Shown here piece after piece: positions 18,756 to 26,200 of a DNA stretch of 64,000 nt. Position numbers and translations under genes: made by a program. Numbering within the stretch: the stretch's first letter is position 1; the number at the start of each line of letters is the position of its first letter. The DNA comes from Mycobacterium pseudokansasii. GTDB lineage: Bacteria > Actinomycetota > Actinomycetes > Mycobacteriales > Mycobacteriaceae. Under the pieces are notes generated by a model. It had not been told where the DNA came from. It made no database searches and worked only from the letters and a program-made list of their open reading frames with translations. Location: the NCBI RefSeq assembly GCF_900566075.1, contig NZ_UPHU01000002.1, forward strand, positions 53,446 through 117,445, read 5' to 3'.

Positions 18756-19559
18756 ATGGGTCACGTAATGCCTGATCGGTACGACGAGCTTCGCCGCGAA
18801 TGGATCTCCGAACACGCCAGCATCTGGAACGTCCAGAAACGCCGCGCCGAGCTGCTCAACCGCCAAATCCGCAAGCGCATCCGCATGGCGGCGGGCGCAC
18901 GGCCAAGCCCCTACGACGACAACGTGATGCACCCGCTGTGGGCCCGGCGAGGCTCGACGGTGGAGATCATCATCGAGCGCATCGTGATCGGGGTCTGCGC
19001 GCTGCTAGCTCCCCTTGGCTGGCTCGCCGGCCGGCTGCTCTACGAGTACACGGTGCGGTTCATTCCTGAGCGCCTGCGGGCATACCCGATTCCGGCACTG
19101 TTGTGCACCGCGGTGGGCATCGGAACCATCACCGCACTGCTCTACAGCCCTGATGGCACCCTGGCCGGGACGGTAATCGCGCCCTACGTGCTGGCCCAAA
19201 TCCCGGCCACCTTCGCGGCCGCAGGCATCTACGGAATCCTCAACGGCTGGTTGGCCGTTGAGGGCTCGGCGAGTTGGTGGCCCCTGACCCCGCCCCCGCT
19301 GCCGGTAGAACTTACCCTGCCCCTGGGACCCGACGACCTCACCGCACCATCGGTGTTCGAGACATTCGAACCCGCAGAGGTGGTCGACATGACCCCCACC
19401 AACCAGATTTCACAGTCCCAACAGCCCCTGCACCTCGTGCGCATCGCCCTGACCCTGTGCCTGATCGGTGTTGCATGGATGAGTGGTGCTGTGGCAGTAG
19501 GCATCCGAGACGCGGTGTTCGACATCGCCCAAGCCCCCGTACCCGTCAGTGACTACTAA
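18756..19559 (+). CDS. Four-TM membrane protein, possible partner of the transfer apparatus
   Basis: The 267-residue protein has a basic amphipathic N-terminus (about 1-65, many Arg) and four hydrophobic segments: about 72-95 (IIERIVIGVCALLAPLGWLA), 112-130, 145-170 and 230-250. A Pro-rich loop lies between the last two. AAAGGAA precedes the ATG. I do not recognise the family. It is divergent from the transfer operon. The coupling protein at 21098 has no membrane domain of its own, so this protein is one candidate membrane partner. The 3' end overlaps a transposase relic on the other strand. Confidence 0.65.
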   Translation: MGHVMPDRYDELRREWISEHASIWNVQKRRAELLNRQIRKRIRMAAGARPSPYDDNVMHPLWARRGSTVEIIIERIVIGVCALLAPLGWLAGRLLYEYTVRFIPERLRAYPIPALLCTAVGIGTITALLYSPDGTLAGTVIAPYVLAQIPATFAAAGIYGILNGWLAVEGSASWWPLTPPPLPVELTLPLGPDDLTAPSVFETFEPAEVVDMTPTNQISQSQQPLHLVRIALTLCLIGVAWMSGAVAVGIRDAVFDIAQAPVPVSDY

Positions 19560-19666
19560 AGCGTGTCGAAAACCTGGCTGCGGCCGAGTCTTCTTAGCAG
19601 TAAGGCGATTTGGCTGAGGTAGACGAAGCCTTCATGCGCGAGAGCAAGCATGTTCCCAACGATATG
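19556..19666 (-). pseudogene. 3' remnant of a transposase gene
   Basis: Read on the minus strand, 36 codons encode NMLALAHEGFVYLSQIALLL followed by RRLGRSQVFDTL and a stop. This resembles the C-terminal tail of a DDE transposase. No upstream continuation is present, so only the 3' end of the former insertion sequence survives. Its stop codon overlaps the stop of the plus-strand membrane-protein gene, so the insertion may have set that gene's present end. Family assignment is uncertain. Confidence 0.45.
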
Positions 19667-19730
19667 GGATGCTTCCGGCGCCCTTGGGAATCGTGTTGTG
19701 TTTTTGGTGGATACTGCTTACTTTGATCGT

Positions 19731-20246
19731 ATGAGTACCGAGATTCTCCTTCGTACAGGCGAGGTCGCCAGGCGACTTGGCGTGTCTCGGCAACACATCG
19801 TCGACCTGTGCGATCACGGGGCGCTGCCCTGTGTCATGGTGGGCAGCCACCGCAGAATTCCCGAAGGCGCCGTCACGGCCAAGCTCGCATCCGCTAATGG
19901 GCGTGTGGTATCTGCCGGTGCCGCGGAGCAGTCCCTGTGGCTGCATGCCGCATTGATCCCGCGCCTGCTCAAAGACCCGGACGCGGTGGTCGGGAAAGCT
20001 CGTGCGAATCTGGCGCAGGGACGGGCGTCTGGAGCTATCGACGTTCACAGCGAGCCGTATGCCCGTGAATGGGAGGCGATCCTGGATGGGGGCGTGGGAT
20101 GCACCATCGCTGCGCTGTTAGATCCCTCCGAGCATGCCGCGACGCTGCGGTCCAGCTCTCCATTCGCTGGGATTTTGCCTCAGGATGAGGTTCGCGCGAT
20201 TAAGGAGGCGCAGCGGCAACGCCGTCAGGCGGAAGTGGCGCGGTGA
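19731..20246 (+). CDS. Excisionase-like HTH protein, probable antitoxin
   Basis: The 171-residue protein begins with a MerR/excisionase-type HTH (TGEVARRLGVSRQHIVDLCD, then GALPCVMVGSHRRIP), the DNA-binding module of Xis-like proteins. The C-terminal part (YAREWEAILDGGVGCTIAALL) is helical and could wrap the partner. The downstream nucleotidyltransferase-like gene starts with GTG overlapping this stop (GTGA). HTH protein plus DUF6036-like nucleotidyltransferase is a recurrent actinobacterial pair with the features of a type II or IV toxin-antitoxin system. ATG 19731 was chosen because the HTH starts immediately after; upstream in-frame codons run into the transposase relic. Confidence 0.75.
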   Translation: MSTEILLRTGEVARRLGVSRQHIVDLCDHGALPCVMVGSHRRIPEGAVTAKLASANGRVVSAGAAEQSLWLHAALIPRLLKDPDAVVGKARANLAQGRASGAIDVHSEPYAREWEAILDGGVGCTIAALLDPSEHAATLRSSSPFAGILPQDEVRAIKEAQRQRRQAEVAR

Positions 20247-20902
20247 AGCGCCAGCAACTTGCCCACATCCTGCGGGCGTCATGCCAGATTGCCCGGGACA
20301 ATCAGGTGTTGGTTCTCGGTTCTCAGGCGATCCTCGGCGCCTATGACGACGATGAGCTTCCCGCTGCGGTGTTGATGTCGATGGAGGCCGACATTGCGTT
20401 CCTCAGCGATCCCGACCGACGTAAAGCGGACGCGGTTGAAGGCGCGATCGGCGAGATGTCCACATTCCACGAGACCAACCATGTGTACGCCGAAGGGATC
20501 CATGTCGACACCGCTGAACTGCCCGCCGGCTGGCGCGAACGGTTGGTGAGTTGGAACCTGCAATCCAGCTATCCAGCAGAGCCGCGGTTCGTAGAGCCGC
20601 ACGATCTCGTTGTCAGCAAGCTCGCAGCAGGGCGTGAGAAGGACATCGTGTTCGCGGCGAGTTTGTTGGATGCGGAATTGGTTGGCCTCGACACGCTTCT
20701 TGCCCGTGCGGCACAGCTACCCCGTAGCAGTGCACGGGTCACACAGTCGCTGGGGTTCTACCGGAGGCAGGAGCTCCACGACGCAATCCCGTCCACCAGC
20801 GCTGCCCCGCAGGTCAAAGATCACCTTGACGACCTGATCAAGAAAATCGCCGAACGTGATCGCAGCCGTAGCCAGGACCACGACTACGGCCTTGAGCTTT
20901 AG
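20243..20902 (+). CDS. DUF6036-like nucleotidyltransferase, probable toxin
   Basis: The 219-residue protein shows a nucleotidyltransferase layout: QVLVLGSQAILGAYDDDELP provides the GS motif, SMEADIAFL supplies paired acidic residues, and PHDLVVSKLAAGREKDIVFAA matches the conserved DLxxxK...R.KD block of AbiEii/DUF6036-type enzymes. Mycobacterial relatives (the MenT group) transfer nucleotides to tRNA. Translation is coupled to the HTH gene upstream. A plasmid maintenance or phage-defence module is likely. The C-terminus is a charged helix (LIKKIAERDRSRSQ). Confidence 0.72.
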   Translation: MKRQQLAHILRASCQIARDNQVLVLGSQAILGAYDDDELPAAVLMSMEADIAFLSDPDRRKADAVEGAIGEMSTFHETNHVYAEGIHVDTAELPAGWRERLVSWNLQSSYPAEPRFVEPHDLVVSKLAAGREKDIVFAASLLDAELVGLDTLLARAAQLPRSSARVTQSLGFYRRQELHDAIPSTSAAPQVKDHLDDLIKKIAERDRSRSQDHDYGLEL

Positions 20903-20969
20903 ATTTAGACTCCGCCTCCTCTTCTAAACTAATACCTCGTTTTCGCCTCGGTCTGGCGTCAGTCCGTCC

Positions 20970-20999
20970 GGCGTTCCACTCCCTTGGAAGCGGAACGCC
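20970..20999. terminator. Candidate bidirectional terminator hairpin
   Basis: GGCGTTCC (20970-20977) and GGAACGCC (20992-20999) form a perfect 8-bp stem with a 14-nt loop. It sits between the convergent 3' ends of the nucleotidyltransferase gene and the coupling-protein gene. There is no U tract, which is usual for mycobacterial hairpin terminators. Confidence 0.5.
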
Positions 21000-21097
21000 C
21001 CAACAGTACCCACGCAACTCGGCCGGCACCTTCGCGAAGACCGCAGACGAAGGCACTCCGTAAAGACCACTCGCTTGCAACAGCCTGTGGTGAAAGG

Positions 21098-22543
21098 TCA
21101 CGTGCCGAGAAGCCGCTGGTGCCAGCGTTTGCGCTCAGAACCGCCAATTCCGGTGGAGCGGGCGAAGCCGCCGTCAGAGGCGGGGCAACCCGCGCGTGCG
21201 GCGACCAACGCACGGCTGGCCTGATCGTAGTACGCCTTAAACCGTGTCCAATCCGGAATTTCGACGCAATGCCCGAGTCCCCCGCGCAGAAGAAGGCGTG
21301 CGTGTTCGGGGTCAGGTGGCAGCAACTCCTGCCACCGCAGGACCGGCCCGAAATCGGTGCTCAGAGATTTGTGTCCGTCGGCCTGCCCATAGCTTTCGGT
21401 GCGGCGAAAGGTCAGCCCCGACCAGTCCTCAGTGCGCGCAAGCAAGGCCTCTTCGTGCGCTCCATACATGATGATGTTGGCTGGAAAGATCTCGCGGAGT
21501 TCCTGGGCGTAGACCTGCCCGTAGACGGTGTCATTTTGGGCCGAGGCCTGCACTACGGCGAGCAAGTTGATACCTAGACCACGGCCCTCCCCCACGATGC
21601 GACGCAAATCGGGAAGGGGCGCCGTGTTGGGCAATTCGTCGATCGCCAACAGAAGGCGATGCATCTGTTCGCACCGCGACGTCTTCTCACGCCAACGCCG
21701 AATCAGCGAGTCGATCAACGTCACGGCGGCACCCGCCACAGTGCCGTCTGCCGGTGCCAACACGAATAGGGTGGCGCTGGGATCATCGAGAAACGAAGCG
21801 TCGAACACCGTGGCGACATCTGCCCCGCCCGCCATCATCAACGAGGTTCGCAACCACGGGGTGATGGCTTTGCGCATCGTGATGGCCACCGAATCACGTT
21901 GCCGCGGTTCCATTCCCAGAATTCTGGTCATGCCGATCGCCAGCACCTCATACCTGCTACACAGGGCGGCAGCTTGAACCCAGCTCGGTTGCCGCAAGGC
22001 GGCGTCGGTGACCTCAAGATTGTCGACAGCTTTGAGAACCCACTCCATCCCCATCCCGTTGCCGTTGGGCGATGCCGCATACAAGAATGCCGCCAGCGGG
22101 CCCGCAGCCTGAGACTCCCACACGCCGCCATCGGACACCTGATCGGCACCTGAGCCCATTCCGACGGTGGCCATCTGCATGATGGTTTCGGCGACGGTCA
22201 GCGCCTCGTAAGGGGTTTCGATGGTGGTCGTCGGGTCGTACACCATCACCTGGACCCCGATTGGATAGAAAGGGTCAATGATCGGCCGAAAATCGATCAC
22301 CGCCTTGGGCCCGAACCGGCGCTCCATCGTCAGCTGCATGACGTCGTCCTTCGACGACACCTGCACCAACGGACCGCCCCACAACGCGCTCGCCGGCGCC
22401 AGCAGCCGGCGCGACTTGCCCGACTCGGTAGGTGCACTGATCAAACAATGCGCGGCGGTGCGCGGAACGAACAGCTGCTCACGGCCTTTGACGAACCGAC
22501 GCATGAACCCGCAATACGGTGTCTCTGGCGGTGCATAGGTCAC
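21098..22543 (-). CDS. VirD4/TraG-type coupling protein lacking a membrane domain
   Basis: This 481-residue ATPase would link the relaxosome to the transfer channel. Walker A is SAPTESGKS (about residues 36-44) and Walker B LLLAIDELPN (about 300), followed by RRIVGEGRGLGINLLAVVQ, a typical coupling-protein motif. There is no N-terminal transmembrane segment, so it belongs to the soluble class, which needs a membrane partner. A helical insert near 180-230 contains MEPRQRDSVAITMRKAI, also found in the 66-aa protein at 17100-17300. It lies apart from the main transfer operon. The ATG follows AAGGATGG. Confidence 0.85.
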   Translation of the reverse strand: MTYAPPETPYCGFMRRFVKGREQLFVPRTAAHCLISAPTESGKSRRLLAPASALWGGPLVQVSSKDDVMQLTMERRFGPKAVIDFRPIIDPFYPIGVQVMVYDPTTTIETPYEALTVAETIMQMATVGMGSGADQVSDGGVWESQAAGPLAAFLYAASPNGNGMGMEWVLKAVDNLEVTDAALRQPSWVQAAALCSRYEVLAIGMTRILGMEPRQRDSVAITMRKAITPWLRTSLMMAGGADVATVFDASFLDDPSATLFVLAPADGTVAGAAVTLIDSLIRRWREKTSRCEQMHRLLLAIDELPNTAPLPDLRRIVGEGRGLGINLLAVVQASAQNDTVYGQVYAQELREIFPANIIMYGAHEEALLARTEDWSGLTFRRTESYGQADGHKSLSTDFGPVLRWQELLPPDPEHARLLLRGGLGHCVEIPDWTRFKAYYDQASRALVAARAGCPASDGGFARSTGIGGSERKRWHQRLLGT

Positions 22544-22876
22544 TAGGGCACCATCCTTTTGGCGGATACCCGATGGGTATTCGTTGTTGGGACTCGGCGG
22601 GGACTGAGGTGACGGCCAGCGTCGGTCGCTCGTAGAGGGCCACTGTGACGCCGCCGCCCTCGGTCCTCCCGGGGTCGCAGACCGGCATCAGGGAGACGTG
22701 CCGCAGAGCGCCAGTTAGTGAGCGTCTGGTGGTCGATCCCCTCGCCGCGGCGTCGCTGCCCCGTTGAGGACTCAGGAAGCGTCACAGCTGGTCCTCCCAG
22801 TAGTGGTCACGATGAGGCAGAGTGCGGGGCTGCCTGAGTGGTCGAGCCGGGCAATGACGCAGGACCCGCCTTATTG

Positions 22877-22936
22877 TTGCACTATAAATCATATACTGCA
22901 ATCAGTAAACGCACTGCTGTGCATGCACATACTGAT
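22877..22936. promoter_or_regulatory. Nested dyads upstream of the leader ORF and EspR-like gene
   Basis: Three symmetric elements sit within 60 bp. TTGCACTATA/TATACTGCAA (22877-22901) has 10-bp arms with one mismatch. ATCAGTA (22901-22907) pairs with TACTGAT (22930-22936). Between these lies the perfect palindrome TGTGCATGCACA (22918-22929). The segment is unusually A+T-rich. It is well placed to be the operator/promoter of the EspR-like gene. Confidence 0.5.
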
Positions 22937-22952
22937 TTATTGGGAGGCTGCC

Positions 22953-23033
22953 ATGCGTGCCGAACCGACAGCACGAGACGCGGCGGCATCTGCGATGAAC
23001 CGCAAACCAACGGTGCCTCTGAGGGCACAATAG
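22953..23033 (+). CDS. 26-residue leader ORF upstream of the EspR-like gene
   Basis: An ATG preceded by GGGAGG at good spacing opens a 26-codon frame (MRAEPTARDAAASAMNRKPT...) that stops 5 bp before the EspR-like start. That gene lacks a strong ribosome site of its own, so translational coupling or attenuation through the leader is plausible. The peptide has no recognisable motif; Arg and Ala codons are frequent. Its coding status is inferred from the ribosome site and spacing only. Confidence 0.4.
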   Translation: MRAEPTARDAAASAMNRKPTVPLRAQ

Positions 23034-23038
23034 ATGCC

Positions 23039-23419
23039 ATGAACTCAACCCTGGCGGATCGGCTAAACAAGTTATTTGCGGTGATGCATAGGGCGGGAGA
23101 GCCGCCGCTTTCCAACGCGGCCGCCACCGAAGCCATGACGCGTCGGACGGGTGTGTCGTTCAACCACAACGATTTAGAGCAATGGCGTGCCGGGATGAGG
23201 ATCGACGCTACAGGCGAGCAGCTCGAAGCGATAGCGAAATATTTTGGTGTACCAACGGTTTATCTGACCGATCCAACCGACGAAGTGGTCGACGCGCAGC
23301 TCAATGTGCTTCGAGCAATGCGCGATAGCGGCGGCGTCGTTCAGTGCCATCGAAATGTCAAAACAATTACACCACAAGTACTTAACAGTCTCGCAGAAAT
23401 TGTCAATCGGAGCATGTGA
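23039..23419 (+). CDS. EspR-like nucleoid-associated regulator
   Basis: The 126-residue protein matches M. tuberculosis EspR in length and layout. It starts MNSTLADRLNKLFAVMH (EspR: MSTTFAARLNRLFDTVY). An HTH with a divergent turn follows (LSNAAATEAMTRRTGVSFNH, then LEQWRAGMRIDATGEQLEAIA), and then FGVPTVYLTD and a helical C-terminal dimerisation part (VVDAQLNVLRAMRDSG). EspR binds many sites and controls espACD, needed for ESX-1 secretion. A plasmid copy next to an ESX-P locus may regulate ESX-P or interfere with the chromosomal regulator. The ATG at 23039 fits the family start; nested dyads lie upstream. Confidence 0.8.
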   Translation: MNSTLADRLNKLFAVMHRAGEPPLSNAAATEAMTRRTGVSFNHNDLEQWRAGMRIDATGEQLEAIAKYFGVPTVYLTDPTDEVVDAQLNVLRAMRDSGGVVQCHRNVKTITPQVLNSLAEIVNRSM

Positions 23420-23507
23420 GAGCAGTTGATATCCGGCTCGGGTTCGGCGTAGGTGGTGAGCCGTGCAACGACTTGCTCGGTACGTATTCAGAAAGAACTC
23501 AAACACC

Positions 23508-23576
23508 ATGCACACCAGCATGATTGACGGACCGCCAGCGCCGCAAACACCACGGCGAAACGACGACCCGCGATGA
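23508..23576 (+). CDS. Tiny ORF coupled to a small membrane-protein ORF
   Basis: A 22-codon frame (MHTSMIDGPPAPQTPRRNDD...) ends in a TGA overlapping the ATG of the next frame (ATGA). An AGAAAGA stretch lies upstream as a weak ribosome site. The overlap is the main evidence for translation. No function can be assigned. Confidence 0.3.
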   Translation: MHTSMIDGPPAPQTPRRNDDPR

Positions 23577-23914
23577 CCACATCCGCGCTGTTCCTCGCGT
23601 TCGGGTGCGCGGCCGCCGCCCTGAGCTGGGCCATCGCCCGCGCCACCGCGCGCCTGGATCGAGCACGACCTGTCGGAGCGACTCGGGCCAAGTCCAGGCG
23701 TACTCCGGGTCTGCCTCCCACTTGGTTCCTACCGCGCCCGATGGGGCAGCGCGTGGCGATCAACGCCTTGACGCCGGCGGCGGCTGGGGGGCGGGCACTG
23801 ACCGGCCGCAGCGGCCTGCCAGAGCATTTCCGGTCCAGGCGCAGTACTCCCGCAGGTGCGACCACCCGGATGAATCCGCTGGTTTACCAGTTTCTCGAAA
23901 CAAATCCGAGTTAA
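23573..23914 (+). CDS. Possible small membrane protein
   Basis: The 113-residue frame begins with a hydrophobic segment (ALFLAFGCAAAALSWAIARAT) followed by a basic, Pro-rich region with no motif. A competing frame covers the same DNA as an N-terminal extension of the HNH gene; the present frame is favoured because of the upstream ATGA overlap and the signal-like N-terminus. It ends 23 bp before the HNH start. It may be a real cistron or chance. Confidence 0.4.
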   Translation: MTTSALFLAFGCAAAALSWAIARATARLDRARPVGATRAKSRRTPGLPPTWFLPRPMGQRVAINALTPAAAGGRALTGRSGLPEHFRSRRSTPAGATTRMNPLVYQFLETNPS

Positions 23915-23937
23915 ATGCTAACTCGGGAAGGGGTCGG

Positions 23938-24945
23938 ATGGGGCAATTGTTTGCAGTGCTCTTTGTTGTGGGCCTGGTGATCGTGATCGTTCGGGCGGTC
24001 TGGAAAATCGTTGTGGTCGTGGGCGGTATCGTCCTTGCGGCCTGGACCGTGTATCGGGTTGGCCGCTACGTCTGCAAAGAGCGGTACTTCCGCAGCGAGA
24101 AGTTTCTAGCGCACCAAAAAAGGCTCGCCTCCGTGGTCGCTGAGCACAACGAGATCGCAGACTACGTATCGGAGATCCGCAGCCGAGGATCGTTCAGTCT
24201 GGGGGCATCAGCCACGGGCACGCACGCGCATCTGGCGACCTTTCAGAACACCAGCCAGCACAGCTACCGGCGGGATCGCAACGTCGCGAACTACGACGCA
24301 TCGAACGTTCATAACTGTTCGTTGCAGGTCGTCCGCAATGCCAAGGCTGCCCCTGTGAAGTATCTGATGAAGTACTTCAGCATCGATGCTGACGAGCCCA
24401 GCCTTGCCCGCGTGGAGAAGCTGGGTGAAGAAGTCGCACGACTCGAAGACGCGATCAGCAACCTCAGGGAGCGCGAAGCCAGCATCACCGAGTCGTTCGA
24501 TCCCCCGGCCTTCATAATGAAGCATTACGCGGACGAATTTATGCAGCACGTCGGGGTCGAACTGTCACCAATCACGGTTCCCTATCCCGTGTATATGTTC
24601 CAATACGTCAGCGCCGGCGGAAACAGCGGGCAGGAAACCGCAATCACACTGGACACCCCGACGATTGATGCGCTCATAGATGCGATGTCGCAGAAGATTC
24701 GTTTTAGGAAGACTGCGGCTGGCCAGCGCGCGCTGATGACCTCGAAGCTGCGGAGCCTCATCAAGTCCCGTGACAACTACACTTGCCGCTCGTGCTCGGT
24801 GTCGGTCGGTGCCGAGCCTCATTTGCTGCTGGAGGTCGACCACGTCATCCCAGTCTCAAAGGGGGGCTTGTCCACGCCAGGGAATCTGCAGACTTTGTGC
24901 TGGCGCTGCAACAGGACCAAGTCGAACAAGCTCGCGACGGCCTGA
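23938..24945 (+). CDS. Membrane-anchored HNH endonuclease-domain protein
   Basis: The 335 residues begin with one or two hydrophobic helices (LFAVLFVVGLVIVIVRAVW, IVVVVGGIVLAAWTVYRVG). A coiled-coil-like middle (LEDAISNLREREASI) follows, and then a C-terminal HNH domain: CRSCSVSVGAEPHLLLEVDH, VIPVSKGG, LQTLCWRCNRTKSNK. The Cys pairs and the DH, N and N residues of the HNH/zinc fold are all present, so it is probably an active nuclease. ATG 23938 was chosen for the strong GGAAGGGG site; a longer in-frame start gives an implausible Arg/Gly/Ser-rich extension. A nuclease at the membrane could act on incoming DNA (entry exclusion or phage defence); that is inference. Confidence 0.75.
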   Translation: MGQLFAVLFVVGLVIVIVRAVWKIVVVVGGIVLAAWTVYRVGRYVCKERYFRSEKFLAHQKRLASVVAEHNEIADYVSEIRSRGSFSLGASATGTHAHLATFQNTSQHSYRRDRNVANYDASNVHNCSLQVVRNAKAAPVKYLMKYFSIDADEPSLARVEKLGEEVARLEDAISNLREREASITESFDPPAFIMKHYADEFMQHVGVELSPITVPYPVYMFQYVSAGGNSGQETAITLDTPTIDALIDAMSQKIRFRKTAAGQRALMTSKLRSLIKSRDNYTCRSCSVSVGAEPHLLLEVDHVIPVSKGGLSTPGNLQTLCWRCNRTKSNKLATA

Positions 24946-25119
24946 CCCTAGACCGGCGAAGGCTGCGCCCCAGTCACTCCCCTCGGCCTAAAACCCGTTC
25001 CGCCGCGGCGCAAAACCCGCTCTACCGCCTCAGCGCCGATCGTCACTTAGTGCCGCTCTGACGGCCGGGATAATTAAGTGATCAACCTCCGGGTTCGCGC
25101 CTGGCTACAGTGATCAGCT

Positions 25120-25675
25120 ATGCGGGTCGGAGATCGTGATGGCCACGGCGCCTTCGGCCAGCTCACCACCGACGAGAACGGCCATCTCGTCTGCCACGAA
25201 TGTGGCCGCGCGTTCCTGCATCTGGCGACTCACGCGATGCGCACCCATGGCCTTTCCGGTGCTCAGTATCGCGCTCGCCACGGTTTGGAGCTGACCGCGG
25301 TTCTGATTGCCGGCGAGATCCGTCAGAAGATGTCGCAGGCGTGGGAGCTGCACCGCGACGAGCACGTCGCGAACCTGGACCGGTCACGCAATCCGGATCG
25401 GGCGCGCGCACAGATGCGGCCGAGGTCTCAGTGGCCGGCCGCGAGTCGGGTCCGTCGGAGCGCGGCGTTGTCGGCGAAGCGAGGGCGGCTGCTGACCGAT
25501 GATGAGATGCGGCAGCTAGGTGATGATCTCCCGCTGCAAACAGTGGTGCGATCAGGTGCGCGCCCTGCTGGCCGCCGACCCGACGATCACCGCCATGTCG
25601 ATCAGCCGCAGCTTCGACCGCTCAGAGTCTTGGATTTATCAGCGGCTGTACCGGTACCCCGGACAGGGCAAATAA
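25120..25675 (+). pseudogene. MucR/Ros-type zinc-finger regulator disrupted by a frameshift
   Basis: The first ~135 codons encode a MucR-like domain (HLVCHECGRAFLHLATHAMR, THGLSGAQYRARHGL) with the Cys-Cys...His-His zinc site. After LTDDEMRQLGDDLPL (near 25535) the frame loses sense. The expected continuation sits in another frame from 25523: ISRCKQWCDQVRALLAADPT, then RSFDRSESWIYQRLYRYPG, ending at TAA 25673-25675. Loss of one copy of an 11-bp repeat ATCTCCCGCTG would explain the junction. The zinc finger could still be made, fused to a nonsense tail that runs to 26058. Confidence 0.65.
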
Positions 25676-25693
25676 GCCGTTACGGGCGATCGC

Positions 25694-25897
25694 CTAGCGG
25701 CCGTCTAGGGTTTGCGGGCGGCGCCGATCGCTTGGTGCCGGCGCGGCGTGTACATGATGTGCGCGGGATGCGAACGGTCTCGATACCTCCCACACGGTGT
25801 CGGGTGCTGTTGGCTTGCCATCGATCCGTAGACCGAAGTGCTCCAATAGGGCTGCTGGGTTCCCGCCATAAATGTCGGGTGGCATCTCAATCTTCAC
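25694..25897 (-). CDS. Short ORF of unknown function, possibly a gene fragment
   Basis: A 67-codon minus-strand frame begins MKIEMPPDIYGGNPAALLEH and looks coding for about 40 residues, then becomes Arg/Pro-rich. No good ribosome site is seen. It lies in a stretch of broken genes between the MucR-like pseudogene and the MPTR relic, so it may be a decayed fragment. Confidence 0.25.
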   Translation of the reverse strand: MKIEMPPDIYGGNPAALLEHFGLRIDGKPTAPDTVWEVSRPFASRAHHVHAAPAPSDRRRPQTLDGR

Positions 25898-26094
25898 GGA
25901 ATGACTCGGGCTCTAACTGTTCTAGCTGGCTGCACGCAGGACACCGCGGTGCCTCACTTCTTCCCAGCCGCGATAAGTCCGCCGAAGACGCCGCGATAAG
26001 TCTGCCGAAGACGCATTCGGCGCCATCCCAAATTGGTAGGCCGCAGCCGGCGCCGTAGGCCATCGCAGGGGCTTAGCCTCAGAAGTATGAGATA

Positions 26095-26157
26095 AACGAC
26101 ACCTACAACAACCTCGGCTTCAACAACATCGGCGACCGCAACTTCGGATTAGTGTGA
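26095..26157 (+). pseudogene. Relic of an MPTR repeat (3' end of a PPE/PE-MPTR gene)
   Basis: The reading frame [20 protein letters not shown] followed by a stop is an MPTR unit. About 34 bp are identical to a repeat inside the PE_PGRS-MPTR gene (near 5410-5450). No upstream domain survives. It lies 43 bp downstream of the eccA stop, on the opposite strand, and marks recombination or deletion at the edge of the ESX-P locus. Confidence 0.6.
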
Positions 26158-26200
26158 GCCTGTTCGCGCGCTCGCGACGACATCGGCCTCGGCCGGTGGT

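Noticed and set aside
22543..22785. 80-aa and 69-aa minus-strand ORFs upstream of the coupling-protein gene
   Set aside because: They overlap each other in different frames and one overlaps the coupling-protein start. Neither has a clear ribosome site or motif.
23524..23937. N-terminal extension of the HNH protein
   Set aside because: The extension is Arg/Gly/Ser-rich, while a strong ribosome site and a hydrophobic N-terminus mark ATG 23938 as the start.
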